From an uncultured Draconibacterium sp. (GTDB taxonomy: Bacteria > Bacteroidota > Bacteroidia > Bacteroidales > Prolixibacteraceae), in contig NZ_OY781884.1 of assembly GCF_963677155.1 (NCBI RefSeq), forward strand, positions 1,224,001 to 1,288,000: 64,000 nt of DNA, read 5' to 3'. The notes beneath the pieces were generated by a model, which searched no databases, was not told the origin of the DNA, and saw nothing but the letters and a program-made list of their open reading frames with translations. Each line of letters opens with the position of its first letter. Position 1 is the stretch's first letter. The translations under genes and the position numbers were made by a program. Below are positions 45,801 to 53,960 of this stretch, one piece after another.

Positions 45801-46790
45801 CTGATCGAAAAAAGAAACTCCCCCACTATAAGTGCAAATCCATACCCGGTTATTGCGGTCGCAAAAAATATCATAAACTCCATTACCTTTTAAGGAATTC
45901 GGATCATCTGCATCATCCTTATAAACGGCTAGTATTTCCTGTGTATTCTTATCAATTTCCCAAACACCCTGTCCGTCAATCCCAATCAGCAACGATGATG
46001 ATGAAATAGGACAAATAGCTTGCACCGGTTGATTAGGAATACTTTCCACAACAGTTAATTCGGCTCCGGTATTCTTTTTTTTAAGGCAATATAAACCATC
46101 GTTTAAGGTGCCTAGCCACAAGGTATTTTTCTTTCGGTCGAATTCAATGTAAGAAAAGAACATATTTAGTTCTTCAGGGAAACTATAATACACTTCATAA
46201 TTCAGCGTATTAATATCAAAAACACCTATATACTCTTCAGTTCCATAAAAGAAACGATGACTATCTAACCATTCTATAAAATGAATATTCTGGCTATCAA
46301 AATAGGTATTGAGTTCCTCATCTTTACTATACCGTAATAATCCAGAAGTACTTGCTTCCCATATTGTTTCGGCAGAATCAACCAGCATCCTGTTCACCAC
46401 TACATGTGGGTCTTCCATTTGCTTTGCGAGATTGGTTATAAGTTCAAACCGATCCTGAATATTATTATATATGAATAACTGTCCGTTATTGGTATATACA
46501 TATAACTTCCCATTGATATATTCCATCCGAACAGTGATAATGTCTTCTGTATCATAAGGTATTTGATAGGTCCGAACATCATCTCTGGAATAACGCACTA
46601 TCCCAACTTTTGAAGAAATCCAGATAAAACCTTCATCATCTTCACAAACCTGATTGGTCTCACGAATTGAAATACCATAGTCTTCGTTCAGATTATAAAA
46701 CTGAGTTGAAGTTTTAGCAGTAGTAACACCACTTACACAAGTAAGAAAAATGATAACAAGCTGAAAAAAATAGTATTTCCCTGAATTCAT
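42873..46790 (-). CDS. Hybrid two-component system (HTCS) regulator of the xylan locus
   Basis: A 1305-residue one-protein sensor and transcription factor. Order: signal peptide (1-25); periplasmic sensor built from two Reg_prop beta-propellers (about 30-690; repeated GNLWFATNNGV, GRIWAGSYSSGIY, GDIWIGGVRGDL); Y_Y_Y domain (about 695-755, YTIQLRMVDN); one transmembrane helix (about 762-783); HisKA with His803 in NTAHDIRTSL; HATPase (DTGIGI, GSGIGLLLVKN); receiver domain with phospho-acceptor Asp1107 in VSDIMMPKMDGF; and an AraC-type DNA-binding domain at the C-terminus (GFSSVGYFSTVFRKHFGKSPRRVLE). It would bind a xylan-derived oligosaccharide in the periplasm and activate the surrounding operons. 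All expected catalytic residues are present. Confidence 0.96.
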   Translation of the reverse strand: MNSGKYYFFQLVIIFLTCVSGVTTAKTSTQFYNLNEDYGISIRETNQVCEDDEGFIWISSKVGIVRYSRDDVRTYQIPYDTEDIITVRMEYINGKLYVYTNNGQLFIYNNIQDRFELITNLAKQMEDPHVVVNRMLVDSAETIWEASTSGLLRYSKDEELNTYFDSQNIHFIEWLDSHRFFYGTEEYIGVFDINTLNYEVYYSFPEELNMFFSYIEFDRKKNTLWLGTLNDGLYCLKKKNTGAELTVVESIPNQPVQAICPISSSSLLIGIDGQGVWEIDKNTQEILAVYKDDADDPNSLKGNGVYDIFCDRNNRVWICTYSGGVSFFDQESSSVVTKVEHVANNINSLVNNDVNSILEDRKGNLWFATNNGVSFWNTRTNKWKSFYHNKEQHAQVFLALCQDSNGRIWAGSYSSGIYILEENTGTELRHLSQENTSGDFAGDFVFNIIEDQQGDIWIGGVRGDLIRYNYNTETYTSYPDYTIYIIAEYGPDKLLMGTTYGLLLFDKTDGSHEVLVEGFVVSDLYISEDIVWIGTNGNGVIRYNLNNKSTHYYTTDNGLPSNFVNSIDYANGYYWIGTELGLCRLNEADQTILTFNSLLYLNNVSFNQDAHRILKNGFLVLGSNKGALMFDPDDLKLTSEEGRIYVQDISVSGRSIRDIEDLKPDVPLNELKEISLKYFQNTISLELIPLGVTSPGAKFSWKISGLDQEWSKPVDNRVLSYSNIPYGTYTIQLRMVDNSITGVIAEREIKVHIIPPFWKTSWFILLVIFFGLGLGILGVYFYIDLLKKKHSEEKIRFFANTAHDIRTSLTLVNGPIEELNKESGLSDKGSSYLHLATEQVHRLSTVVTQLLDFQKVDIGRERVAFSFADIVKIVKDRVMMFEAYAKSRSVDLVFSANCDKFETSVDERMIQKVVDNLISNAIKYSNPNSKVNIELRCAGTKWTFEVQDTGIGITKKAQKMLFREYYRGENAINSKIVGSGIGLLLVKNYVSLHGGKVTCYSQSNVGSTFLVTIPFIPKENSERKTEPVSQPVEKNVLKSSIINPVAEKQVVDKTGNKMAVLIVEDHDYLREFLKSAMQDSFNIYLAEDGEEAWEIVQKENPDLIVSDIMMPKMDGFELCEKVKSNFLTAHIPVILLTALAGKAQQMRGLGLGADDYLTKPFDVTLLQQRIKSLLKNREIIREKALKMTNESKTPVILENELNDKFLKRMIEVVNDNISNAQFSKNEFAAIMNVSPSLLYKKIKSLTDQSPIEFIRTIRLNHAYDLLSSKNHSITEVSELCGFSSVGYFSTVFRKHFGKSPRRVLE

Positions 46791-46964
46791 ATTTTAGCTT
46801 TGATATTGAGAGGGAATATAGAAATTTAAGAAGAATATACAAAAACCTGTCCGCCTAATCATTCTAATTGCATGAAGCAATTCTTTTTTATGGCGTATTG
46901 TTCTATTTCCTCATAAACTACATAGCACACTCCACATTAAATGATTTCATAAAAAATCAACAAA

Positions 46965-46972
46965 CAAATGTA
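46965..46972 (-). promoter_or_regulatory. Candidate -7 box for HTCS
   Basis: Minus strand reads TACATTTG, matching TAnnTTTG, about 175 bases upstream of the HTCS ATG. No clear -33 box. Confidence 0.3.
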
Positions 46973-47050
46973 ACTGTTTTCTGAAATTATGTTTGCGGTT
47001 AGCGCCCCTAATTCTGTTAAAGAAAAAATATGTTTAACAGCATTTAAACA

Positions 47051-47078
47051 AAAGAGGAAGCAAATCCGCTTCCTCTTT
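47051..47078 (-). terminator. Terminator after the GH97-to-GH51 operon
   Basis: AAAGAGGAAGC (47051-47061) and GCTTCCTCTTT (47068-47078) form a perfect 11-bp stem with a 6-base loop; T-rich sequence follows on both strands. It lies 26 bases after the GH51 stop. Confidence 0.88.
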
Positions 47079-47103
47079 TTAACTATCCAAAATCTATCTA
47101 TTC

Positions 47104-48636
47104 TTATTTTAGTTGAACAAGCACAACCGATTTTGCAGGTAATTCAAAACGAAGTTTACCGTCTTTGGGTTTTGGCACATTAAACTCTTTTAGAGTAACG
47201 GTTTCGTTTTTTCCAAAATCGTTAAAATCGTTCATACTCTGCGAAGTTATAATCTGTCCGTTAGCTATTGACATTTCGCTTCCGGGCAACGATAATTCAA
47301 CATTTTCGCCCTCGTTAGGGTTTAGGTTACACAGTGTAATTGAAATTACTCCATCTTTGATCGATGCTGAGGCATTTACGGCCGGAACCGACTCGCCGTC
47401 CATTTCGTACTTATCGGTTTTAAGATTAGCAGGTATTAATGTTGCATCTTGGTGTACACTATACATTTTAAATACATAATACGTTGGTGTTAAAACCATT
47501 TCGTCGTCTTTTGTTAAAATAACCGATTGCAGAACATTAATGGTTTGTGCTATGTTTGTCATTTTAACACGATCGGCGTGATTATTAAAAATATTGAGGT
47601 TTATACCGGCAACCAACGCATCGCGCAAGGTGTTTTGCTGATACAAAAATCCGGGATTGGTTCCAGGCTCCACATCAAACCAGTTTCCCCACTCGTCAAC
47701 AATTAAACCAACACGTTTCTTCGGATCGTATTTATCCATAATTGTTGAATGTTTTTGGATCAGTTCATCCATAAACAAGGTTTTACTAAGTGTGGTAAAC
47801 CATTCATTTTCATCAAAATCAGTAGCCGAACCTTTCACTGTCCAATTATGTGTAATGGTATAATAGTGCAATGACAAACCTTGCATAAGGTTACCTTTAT
47901 CCTGCATTTTCTTCATTAAAACATCGGTCCAGTTATAATCTACATCGCTGGCTCCACAAGCTATTTTATAATCAGCACCACGGCTATAGGTAGCAAAGTG
48001 TCTGTAAACATCGGCATAATAATCAGCAGTCATATTACCACCACAACCCCAACTTTCGTTGCCAATTCCCCAATACTTTACATCCCAGGGTTCTTCTCGT
48101 CCGTTTTTCTTTCTTAAATCTGTCATCGGGCTAATGTTTGATGACGTTACGTATTCTATCCACTCCGAAGCTTCACGAACAGTTCCCGATCCAACGTTAA
48201 CATTTATGTATGGTTCGGCATTTATTAAATCACAAAAATCAAGAAATTCGTGTGTACCAAAGCTGTTATCTTCGGTTACATTGCCCCAGTGTACATTTAC
48301 CATTGAAGGACGTTCTTCGCGTGGACCAATGCCGTCTCTCCAGTTATAGGTATCGGCAAAACATCCTCCTGGCCAGCGTAACACCGGTATTTTCATATCG
48401 ATAAGGGCACCGGTAACATCATCTCTAAAACCTCGGGTATTGGGAATATCTGAGTCTTCACCAACAAATATACCGCCATAAATACAACGGCCCAGATGCT
48501 CGGCAAAATGCCCGTATATCTCTTTATTAATCTTGCTTTCAGCCTGATCGGCATACAACGTAATTTTAGTTTGGCCAAAAAGTACATTAGTAACAAGCAC
48601 TAACAAAGCAGCCACAATAAATTTCATTCTTCTCAT
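47104..48636 (-). CDS. GH51 alpha-L-arabinofuranosidase
   Basis: A 510-residue secreted enzyme removing arabinose side chains from arabinoxylan. The signal peptide ends near LFGQ (residue 22). The TIM-barrel catalytic residues are acid/base Glu194 in [12 protein letters not shown] and nucleophile Glu315 in [29 protein letters not shown], the classic GH51 block, is at about 86-105. The C-terminal beta-sandwich (from about 400) is complete. Length is the usual ~500. It is the last gene of the seven-gene GH operon, followed by a perfect terminator. An in-frame ATG three codons in is an alternative start. Confidence 0.94.
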   Translation of the reverse strand: MRRMKFIVAALLVLVTNVLFGQTKITLYADQAESKINKEIYGHFAEHLGRCIYGGIFVGEDSDIPNTRGFRDDVTGALIDMKIPVLRWPGGCFADTYNWRDGIGPREERPSMVNVHWGNVTEDNSFGTHEFLDFCDLINAEPYINVNVGSGTVREASEWIEYVTSSNISPMTDLRKKNGREEPWDVKYWGIGNESWGCGGNMTADYYADVYRHFATYSRGADYKIACGASDVDYNWTDVLMKKMQDKGNLMQGLSLHYYTITHNWTVKGSATDFDENEWFTTLSKTLFMDELIQKHSTIMDKYDPKKRVGLIVDEWGNWFDVEPGTNPGFLYQQNTLRDALVAGINLNIFNNHADRVKMTNIAQTINVLQSVILTKDDEMVLTPTYYVFKMYSVHQDATLIPANLKTDKYEMDGESVPAVNASASIKDGVISITLCNLNPNEGENVELSLPGSEMSIANGQIITSQSMNDFNDFGKNETVTLKEFNVPKPKDGKLRFELPAKSVVLVQLK

Positions 48637-48686
48637 AATTTTATCTATTTTTTGTTTTAATTCGAATTATTCGTCTCCCTTCGTTA

Positions 48687-49985
48687 CTAATTAACAGGTA
48701 AAATTGCCTGGTAATTTCCGCTCAGGTGCATTAAGCTGAATAGATACAGCAAACCATCGTAATAAGGGTCGAAGTAGCCATCTTCGTAGGGCTCCAGTTT
48801 AGCATTCCAAATTTTGTGTACAAAGTCAAATTCAGGATCAACGTCGTCCACCATCGACAGCGTTGCCGAAGTAGATACTAATCCCAACGAGTGGCGTAAT
48901 TTTCGGAAGCCACCTGCCTGAAGTATCCATTCCGGCTTGGTTCCGTCGGGGTTGTACTGATCGACAAAATCGTTAATTCCTTCCGATCGTAAAAATCCCT
49001 GGAAACGACCGGCATAATCCTCCTGCCAGTTTTTATCCTTGCCAAACCAAATGTAGTCCATGGCGATATTCATAGGCACCCGCCACGAGTCGTAGCGAAA
49101 CGCCTGTGGCATCCAGGGTGATTCGTGTTTTGAGCCATCAAAATTGGCATAATCGTAGTTCAGGCCGGTTTCAGGATGACATGCCCGATGTAGAAAAACC
49201 CGGGCAGTATCGGCGCAATCGCGGTAAAACTGCTCGTGTCCGTCGTTGGCAAAATCGGCCCAAACTTCCATAAACGCCGGTACATGATACGATGGATCTG
49301 TCCAGTTGTAGCCCCCACCTTCGGGAACAAAACTTATTTGTTTATGCTCGACGTTGATAATGTTGTTTACTCTGTTAGAGCCATCTTTTTCCCACATGGC
49401 ATCTAAAATACGGCGTGCTTCGGCGTAATAGTCAATTCCGGTATCGTTGCCCCAAAGGTTGGATGCAAACAGCAGTGATGTTACAAAATACAGCTCGCCA
49501 TCCGAGGCTGAGCCTGGCGAATTCGGCCGGTTAGTTTCCGGATTAATACTCCAGGCAAAATACCCTTCACGTGCCCCTGATTGATGCTGCATGTACTTTT
49601 TTGTCCATCGCCAGAGTTTATCAAATACTTCTTTTTTATTAAACTGAACAGCCACCATCAAACCATACGAAAGGCCTTCGGTTCGTGCATCATTATTTTT
49701 AATATCCGAAACGTAAGCCAACGAATCTTCAACCTCGAAATAGATACGATTGGGTCCTTCAAAAAGATCGTGATATGCTTTTTCCAATTTAGCATCGATA
49801 TCTTTCTGTGCGTATCCGGCTTCGGCAAAAAGATTTCGGTATTTACCGGAATAATAGGCTCCTTGTTTTTTTTCTTGCTGCTGTCCGAACATTTTGGTTG
49901 CCGGAAACAGCAGCAATAATGTGATGAAGAAACAGAGCGTTCTTCTCATTTCTTTATTCATCGTAGGTTCTAAGTTATAATTCAT
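48687..49985 (-). CDS. GH8 reducing-end xylose-releasing exo-oligoxylanase
   Basis: A 432-residue (alpha/alpha)6 enzyme of GH8, the Rex type by length and neighbours. Likely acid Glu103 lies in DARTEGLSYGLM; SPGSASDGELYF with Asp162 and the FRYDSWRVPMNIAMDY segment are further active-site blocks. It would release xylose from the reducing end of xylo-oligosaccharides made by GH10. Signal peptide LCFFITLLLLFPATKMFGQ. The first ATG (49985) makes a long, charged N-terminus; ATGs at 49961 and 49949 would give more usual signal peptides, so the start is uncertain. Confidence 0.9.
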   Translation of the reverse strand: MNYNLEPTMNKEMRRTLCFFITLLLLFPATKMFGQQQEKKQGAYYSGKYRNLFAEAGYAQKDIDAKLEKAYHDLFEGPNRIYFEVEDSLAYVSDIKNNDARTEGLSYGLMVAVQFNKKEVFDKLWRWTKKYMQHQSGAREGYFAWSINPETNRPNSPGSASDGELYFVTSLLFASNLWGNDTGIDYYAEARRILDAMWEKDGSNRVNNIINVEHKQISFVPEGGGYNWTDPSYHVPAFMEVWADFANDGHEQFYRDCADTARVFLHRACHPETGLNYDYANFDGSKHESPWMPQAFRYDSWRVPMNIAMDYIWFGKDKNWQEDYAGRFQGFLRSEGINDFVDQYNPDGTKPEWILQAGGFRKLRHSLGLVSTSATLSMVDDVDPEFDFVHKIWNAKLEPYEDGYFDPYYDGLLYLFSLMHLSGNYQAILPVN

Positions 49986-50086
49986 GTTTTTAAGATTGTT
50001 TGTTTCCTCTGACAGTAGCCAACTCGCTGGAATTCAACCCAACGTATGGGAGTGAATGTTTTTCCGCTCGTTTCACTCGTTACCTT

Positions 50087-52534
50087 TTATAGTTTCATCA
50101 GAAGAACTTCTTCACCGGCAACTGTTTCCAAATCATACTCATACACTTTTTTCAACTCCGGTAGTTTCACATCTTCGGTATTTACTTTTGGCTCCATTAT
50201 TTTAGGAATGGAATAAAACGAATTTGGATTTTCTCCGTTAGCTTCCTTCAAACCTTCACAAGTTAAAGGAACATAAGAACGAATGCGGCAATTACCACCT
50301 AGTTTGGAACGAATAATTGCGTTTTGTACTTCGCCATTCTCCCACTTAATATCTACTTCAAAACCACCGCGAGCCCTTAATCCGCTCACCGATCCTTTAC
50401 TCCATTTTGATGGAAGTGCCGGAAGTAAATGAATGGCTCCATGCTGGCTTTGCATCAGCATTTCGGCAATTCCTGCTGTGCAACCAAAGTTCCCGTCGAT
50501 CTGGAAAGGCGGGTGCGCATCAAACAAGTTCGGGTAAGTACCACCGCTCATTCTTCTGCCGCCACGCGCAACAGGTTTTAGCTGGTTGGTAATTAGTTTG
50601 TAGGCATGATCGCCATCGAGCAAACGTGCCCATAGATTTACTTTCCATCCCATCGACCAGCCGGTTGATTCGTCGCCACGAGCTACCAACGAAGTGCGTG
50701 CAGCCTCAAATAATTCGGGCGAATAATAAGGCGATATTTGGTTAGAAGGGTAAAGTCCGAACAAATGCGATACGTGCCTGTGATGATCGTTTGGATTATC
50801 CCAATCGTACATCCATTCCTGCAATTGACCCCATTTCCCAATTTGCATAGGCGGCAGTTTTTGCATGGTGGCTTTAATTTTTTCCACCAGAGCTGTATCA
50901 GTTTCTAAAACCTCGGCAGCTTTAACGGTTATCGAAAATAAATCAAAAAGCAACTGATTGTCCATGGTTGTACCTCCCGAGATATTTGAACCATGACCTG
51001 CCGGAGTATTTTCGGGAGAAACTGAAGGTGAAACCACCAGCCACCCGTTTTCGGGCTCTTCGATCAAAAAATCGAGGAAAAACAATGCCGCACCTTTCAT
51101 AGCAGGATAAACGCTTTTCAGGTACTCTGTATCTCCGCTAAAAGCATACTTATCGTAAAGATGTTCCGACAACCATGCACCACCCATTAGCCACATGCCC
51201 CAGGTAGCACCGTCAATTGGCCCGTTGATACGCCAAATATCAGTATTATGATGTAATACCCAGCCATTGGCTCCGTACATATCCTGAGCAGTTTTTTTGC
51301 CAGTTTCCGACAATTCTTTCACCATCTGAATCAGTGGTTCATTTAATTCGCTCAGGTTGGTAATTTCCGATGGCCAGTAATTCATCTCAGCATTAATATT
51401 TACCGTGTATTTACTGTCCCAGGGTGGCATTAACTGGTCGTTCCAAATTCCCTGTAAATTGGCAGGCTGACCACCAGGGCGCGACGATGAAATAAGCAAG
51501 TACCTTCCAAACTGAAAATAGAGTTCCACTAATTGCGGATCGTTTCCCGTTGCAAATTCCTCCACCCGGACATCTGTCGTTTTATTTACTGCTTCGGTTT
51601 CTCCCAAATCCAGATCAACGCGATTAAAATAACTCTGGTAGTCAGCAATATGATCTTTTAATAAATCCTTGTATGTTTTTTGTGTAGCTGCCTGCAAATA
51701 TTGTTTAGCGCGCTCGTTGGCATTTCCACTAATATCATTGTAATTGTTAAAGTTGGTGGCCATTGAAATAATAATAGTTGCTGCTTTTGCGTCACTCACA
51801 GTCAGGACTCCTTCATCAGCTGCTATTTTACCACCATCGTTTAGTATTTTTACCCGAGTTTCAAACTCTACAGCTCCTTTTACACCTTCATGACTACTGG
51901 TAACACCTGTCATAACCAACTCGTTGTTCCCACGGGTAGTAATCGTTACCTTAGCAGGCCGGTCGAGCGTTGCCGCGAAATTTAAAGCACCTGATTTATC
52001 GGCAGAAATACGGGCAACAATAACCTGATCGGGGAAAGATGAAAACACCTCAGTTTTATAGTTTACTTCGCCAACCCGGTAGCTTGTTGTAGCCACAGCC
52101 TTTTCCAGGTTTAATTCGCGTGAGTAGTTGCTAACACTATCATGTTTTTCAAAACTCAACTTCAGATTGCCCGCAGTTTGGTAAGGCATTCCTTGCGATT
52201 TTTTACTTATAAAATCACTATTAACGAGATCTTGTGCTTCCTTGTATTTTCCATCGAAAATCAACTGACGCACTTTTTCCAACGATGCTTTGGCATCCGG
52301 ATTATCGTTCCGGTTGGGTTGTCCGGCCCAAATCGTGTTCTCGTTTAACTGAATAATTTCGTTTTCGGGGTCTCCGTATATCATTGCCCCCAAACGGCCA
52401 TTCCCAACCGGAAGTGCTTCAACCCATTGTTCAGCCGGCTTATCGTAACGTAGCTTTAGCAGCGTATTGTCTTCGGGTTGTTGCTGTACACACGCGCAAA
52501 AGGCAACGAATATTAAAAATACAAATCTCTTCAT
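50087..52534 (-). CDS. GH95 alpha-L-fucosidase/alpha-L-galactosidase lipoprotein
   Basis: An 815-residue GH95 enzyme. N-terminal beta-domain (about 25-270, [35 protein letters not shown]), linker, (alpha/alpha)6 catalytic domain (about 310-690) with [34 protein letters not shown] and HHNTDIWR, and C-terminal sheet. Probable lipoprotein with Cys15 (VAFCAC). GH95 members act on alpha-1,2-L-fucose or, in Bacteroidota loci for complex cereal xylan, on alpha-L-galactose. The setting favours L-galactose on glucuronoarabinoxylan. Substrate choice is inference. Confidence 0.9.
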   Translation of the reverse strand: MKRFVFLIFVAFCACVQQQPEDNTLLKLRYDKPAEQWVEALPVGNGRLGAMIYGDPENEIIQLNENTIWAGQPNRNDNPDAKASLEKVRQLIFDGKYKEAQDLVNSDFISKKSQGMPYQTAGNLKLSFEKHDSVSNYSRELNLEKAVATTSYRVGEVNYKTEVFSSFPDQVIVARISADKSGALNFAATLDRPAKVTITTRGNNELVMTGVTSSHEGVKGAVEFETRVKILNDGGKIAADEGVLTVSDAKAATIIISMATNFNNYNDISGNANERAKQYLQAATQKTYKDLLKDHIADYQSYFNRVDLDLGETEAVNKTTDVRVEEFATGNDPQLVELYFQFGRYLLISSSRPGGQPANLQGIWNDQLMPPWDSKYTVNINAEMNYWPSEITNLSELNEPLIQMVKELSETGKKTAQDMYGANGWVLHHNTDIWRINGPIDGATWGMWLMGGAWLSEHLYDKYAFSGDTEYLKSVYPAMKGAALFFLDFLIEEPENGWLVVSPSVSPENTPAGHGSNISGGTTMDNQLLFDLFSITVKAAEVLETDTALVEKIKATMQKLPPMQIGKWGQLQEWMYDWDNPNDHHRHVSHLFGLYPSNQISPYYSPELFEAARTSLVARGDESTGWSMGWKVNLWARLLDGDHAYKLITNQLKPVARGGRRMSGGTYPNLFDAHPPFQIDGNFGCTAGIAEMLMQSQHGAIHLLPALPSKWSKGSVSGLRARGGFEVDIKWENGEVQNAIIRSKLGGNCRIRSYVPLTCEGLKEANGENPNSFYSIPKIMEPKVNTEDVKLPELKKVYEYDLETVAGEEVLLMKL

Positions 52535-52588
52535 CTTTCCTGATTATTAGCCCTCTTCTTGCTAAGAGGAATTTCTCCTTGTTCTATT

Positions 52589-53941
52589 CTATTCAAAACT
52601 TATCCAGTCGATTTCTACCGGATTATCATTTGCGGCCACCACAAAAATATTGTGAATGCCGACTTCAACTTTGTTTATTTTTGTTTTCGACACAGTCATT
52701 TCTTTACTTTCAGGCACATTAATTTCTGCCAAAACAGGACCATCGAATGCATCAATTCTCAGTTCTACTTTGCCTCCGTTTAAAGCACTGGCATTCATCA
52801 CAACTTTTCCTGCTTTTTTCTTTTCAAAACTTACGGTGTTGTATGAAATCCACGCCCCCTTATTATCAAGTATAGTTTTCCAACCTGCAAAAGTATTTTT
52901 GGCATCGTTAAAAGCTATTTTTGCGCCATTTTCACTTATCGCGCTGTAGCGGTCGAGCTGAATTTTACCAGATGCGGGGGTTATACCAACACCTCGTTTT
53001 GTTGGAGTAACTTTTTGAATGGTACCATCGGCATTAAAAAACAAGCTGTCGATACATACCGATCGGTTTTTGTCGAAATCCGGCGAATAATCGTTGTGAT
53101 GATAAAATAAATACCATTGTCCGTTGTATTCGATCAGTGAATGATGGTTAGTCCAGCATCCCGTTTCCGATTCGTCCATAATCACTCCGGTCATGGTAAA
53201 CGGACCTTCAGGGCTATCGCCCATGGCATACTCCAACCGTTCGGTTTCATTTTCCACATGAGGGAATGTAAGGTAGTATTTTCCGTTTCGTTCAAAAACA
53301 AATGGTCCTTCTTTCATCCCTTTTTCTGGTAAATTGGCAATGGCTACCGGCTTCGACTCCAGCTCCGTCATGTTGTCTTTTAGTTTGGCCACATAAATGT
53401 TGCCCATCGAAAAATACAAATAGGCCTGCCCGTCTTTGTCGATCAGAACATTTGGATCGATACCAAAAATACCTTCAATAGGATTTTCCTGCGGAACGTA
53501 AGGGCCTTCTGGTTTATCGGCAATGGCAACTCCAATTCCAAAGCCCTTGCGACCATTGGGACCAGCTGCATTTTTATTGGCTGGGAAATAGAAATAATAT
53601 TTTCCGTTACGTTCGATACAATCGGGAGCCCACATGCTGTATGATGTAGAATCAACCCATGGCACTTTATTCTGACTAACAACTACACCATGATCGATCC
53701 ATTCGCCAAGATTTTCTGATGAAAACACATGATAATCGGGCATACAAAACCAATTTTCACGCAGGTTTTTATTGGGCGGAGCAGGAATATCGTGCGATGG
53801 AAAGACATATACCTTACCGTTAAATACACGAGCCGTTGGATCGGCCGAAAACTGATCTCTGATTATCGGATTTTGCGCCAAAACCGTAAACGCCGATACG
53901 ACAAAGATTATGGCAAGAGTAAAGGATTTTTTGATATTCAT
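52589..53941 (-). CDS. GH43 with C-terminal CBM6-like domain
   Basis: A 450-residue secreted GH43 enzyme. Signal peptide to about residue 23 (FTVLAQ). Catalytic acids Asp34 (FSADPTARVF), Asp162 (FGIDPNVLIDKDG) and Glu211 (MKEGPFVFERNGKYY). A beta-sandwich of about 120 residues follows, with the CBM6 pattern: WISYNTVSFEKKKAGKVVMNASALNGG, VELRIDAFDGPVLAEI and ending GIHNIFVVAANDNPVEIDWISFE. This architecture is typical of xylan-active arabinofuranosidases/xylosidases. It belongs to the GH97-to-GH51 operon. Confidence 0.91.
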   Translation of the reverse strand: MNIKKSFTLAIIFVVSAFTVLAQNPIIRDQFSADPTARVFNGKVYVFPSHDIPAPPNKNLRENWFCMPDYHVFSSENLGEWIDHGVVVSQNKVPWVDSTSYSMWAPDCIERNGKYYFYFPANKNAAGPNGRKGFGIGVAIADKPEGPYVPQENPIEGIFGIDPNVLIDKDGQAYLYFSMGNIYVAKLKDNMTELESKPVAIANLPEKGMKEGPFVFERNGKYYLTFPHVENETERLEYAMGDSPEGPFTMTGVIMDESETGCWTNHHSLIEYNGQWYLFYHHNDYSPDFDKNRSVCIDSLFFNADGTIQKVTPTKRGVGITPASGKIQLDRYSAISENGAKIAFNDAKNTFAGWKTILDNKGAWISYNTVSFEKKKAGKVVMNASALNGGKVELRIDAFDGPVLAEINVPESKEMTVSKTKINKVEVGIHNIFVVAANDNPVEIDWISFE

Positions 53942-53960
53942 TCTATATGGTTTTAATAGT

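Larger units (their letters stand above)
46791..47103. other. HTCS upstream region
   Basis: 313 bases between the HTCS start and the end of the GH51 gene. Contains the terminator for the GH51-containing operon (47051-47078) and a -7-like box for HTCS. No gene seen. Confidence 0.6.

Noticed and set aside
46862-46888. AATTGC-ATGAA-GCAATT hairpin followed by T-run in the HTCS upstream region
   Set aside because: Small stem on the plus strand with no upstream plus-strand gene; probably chance in AT-rich DNA.
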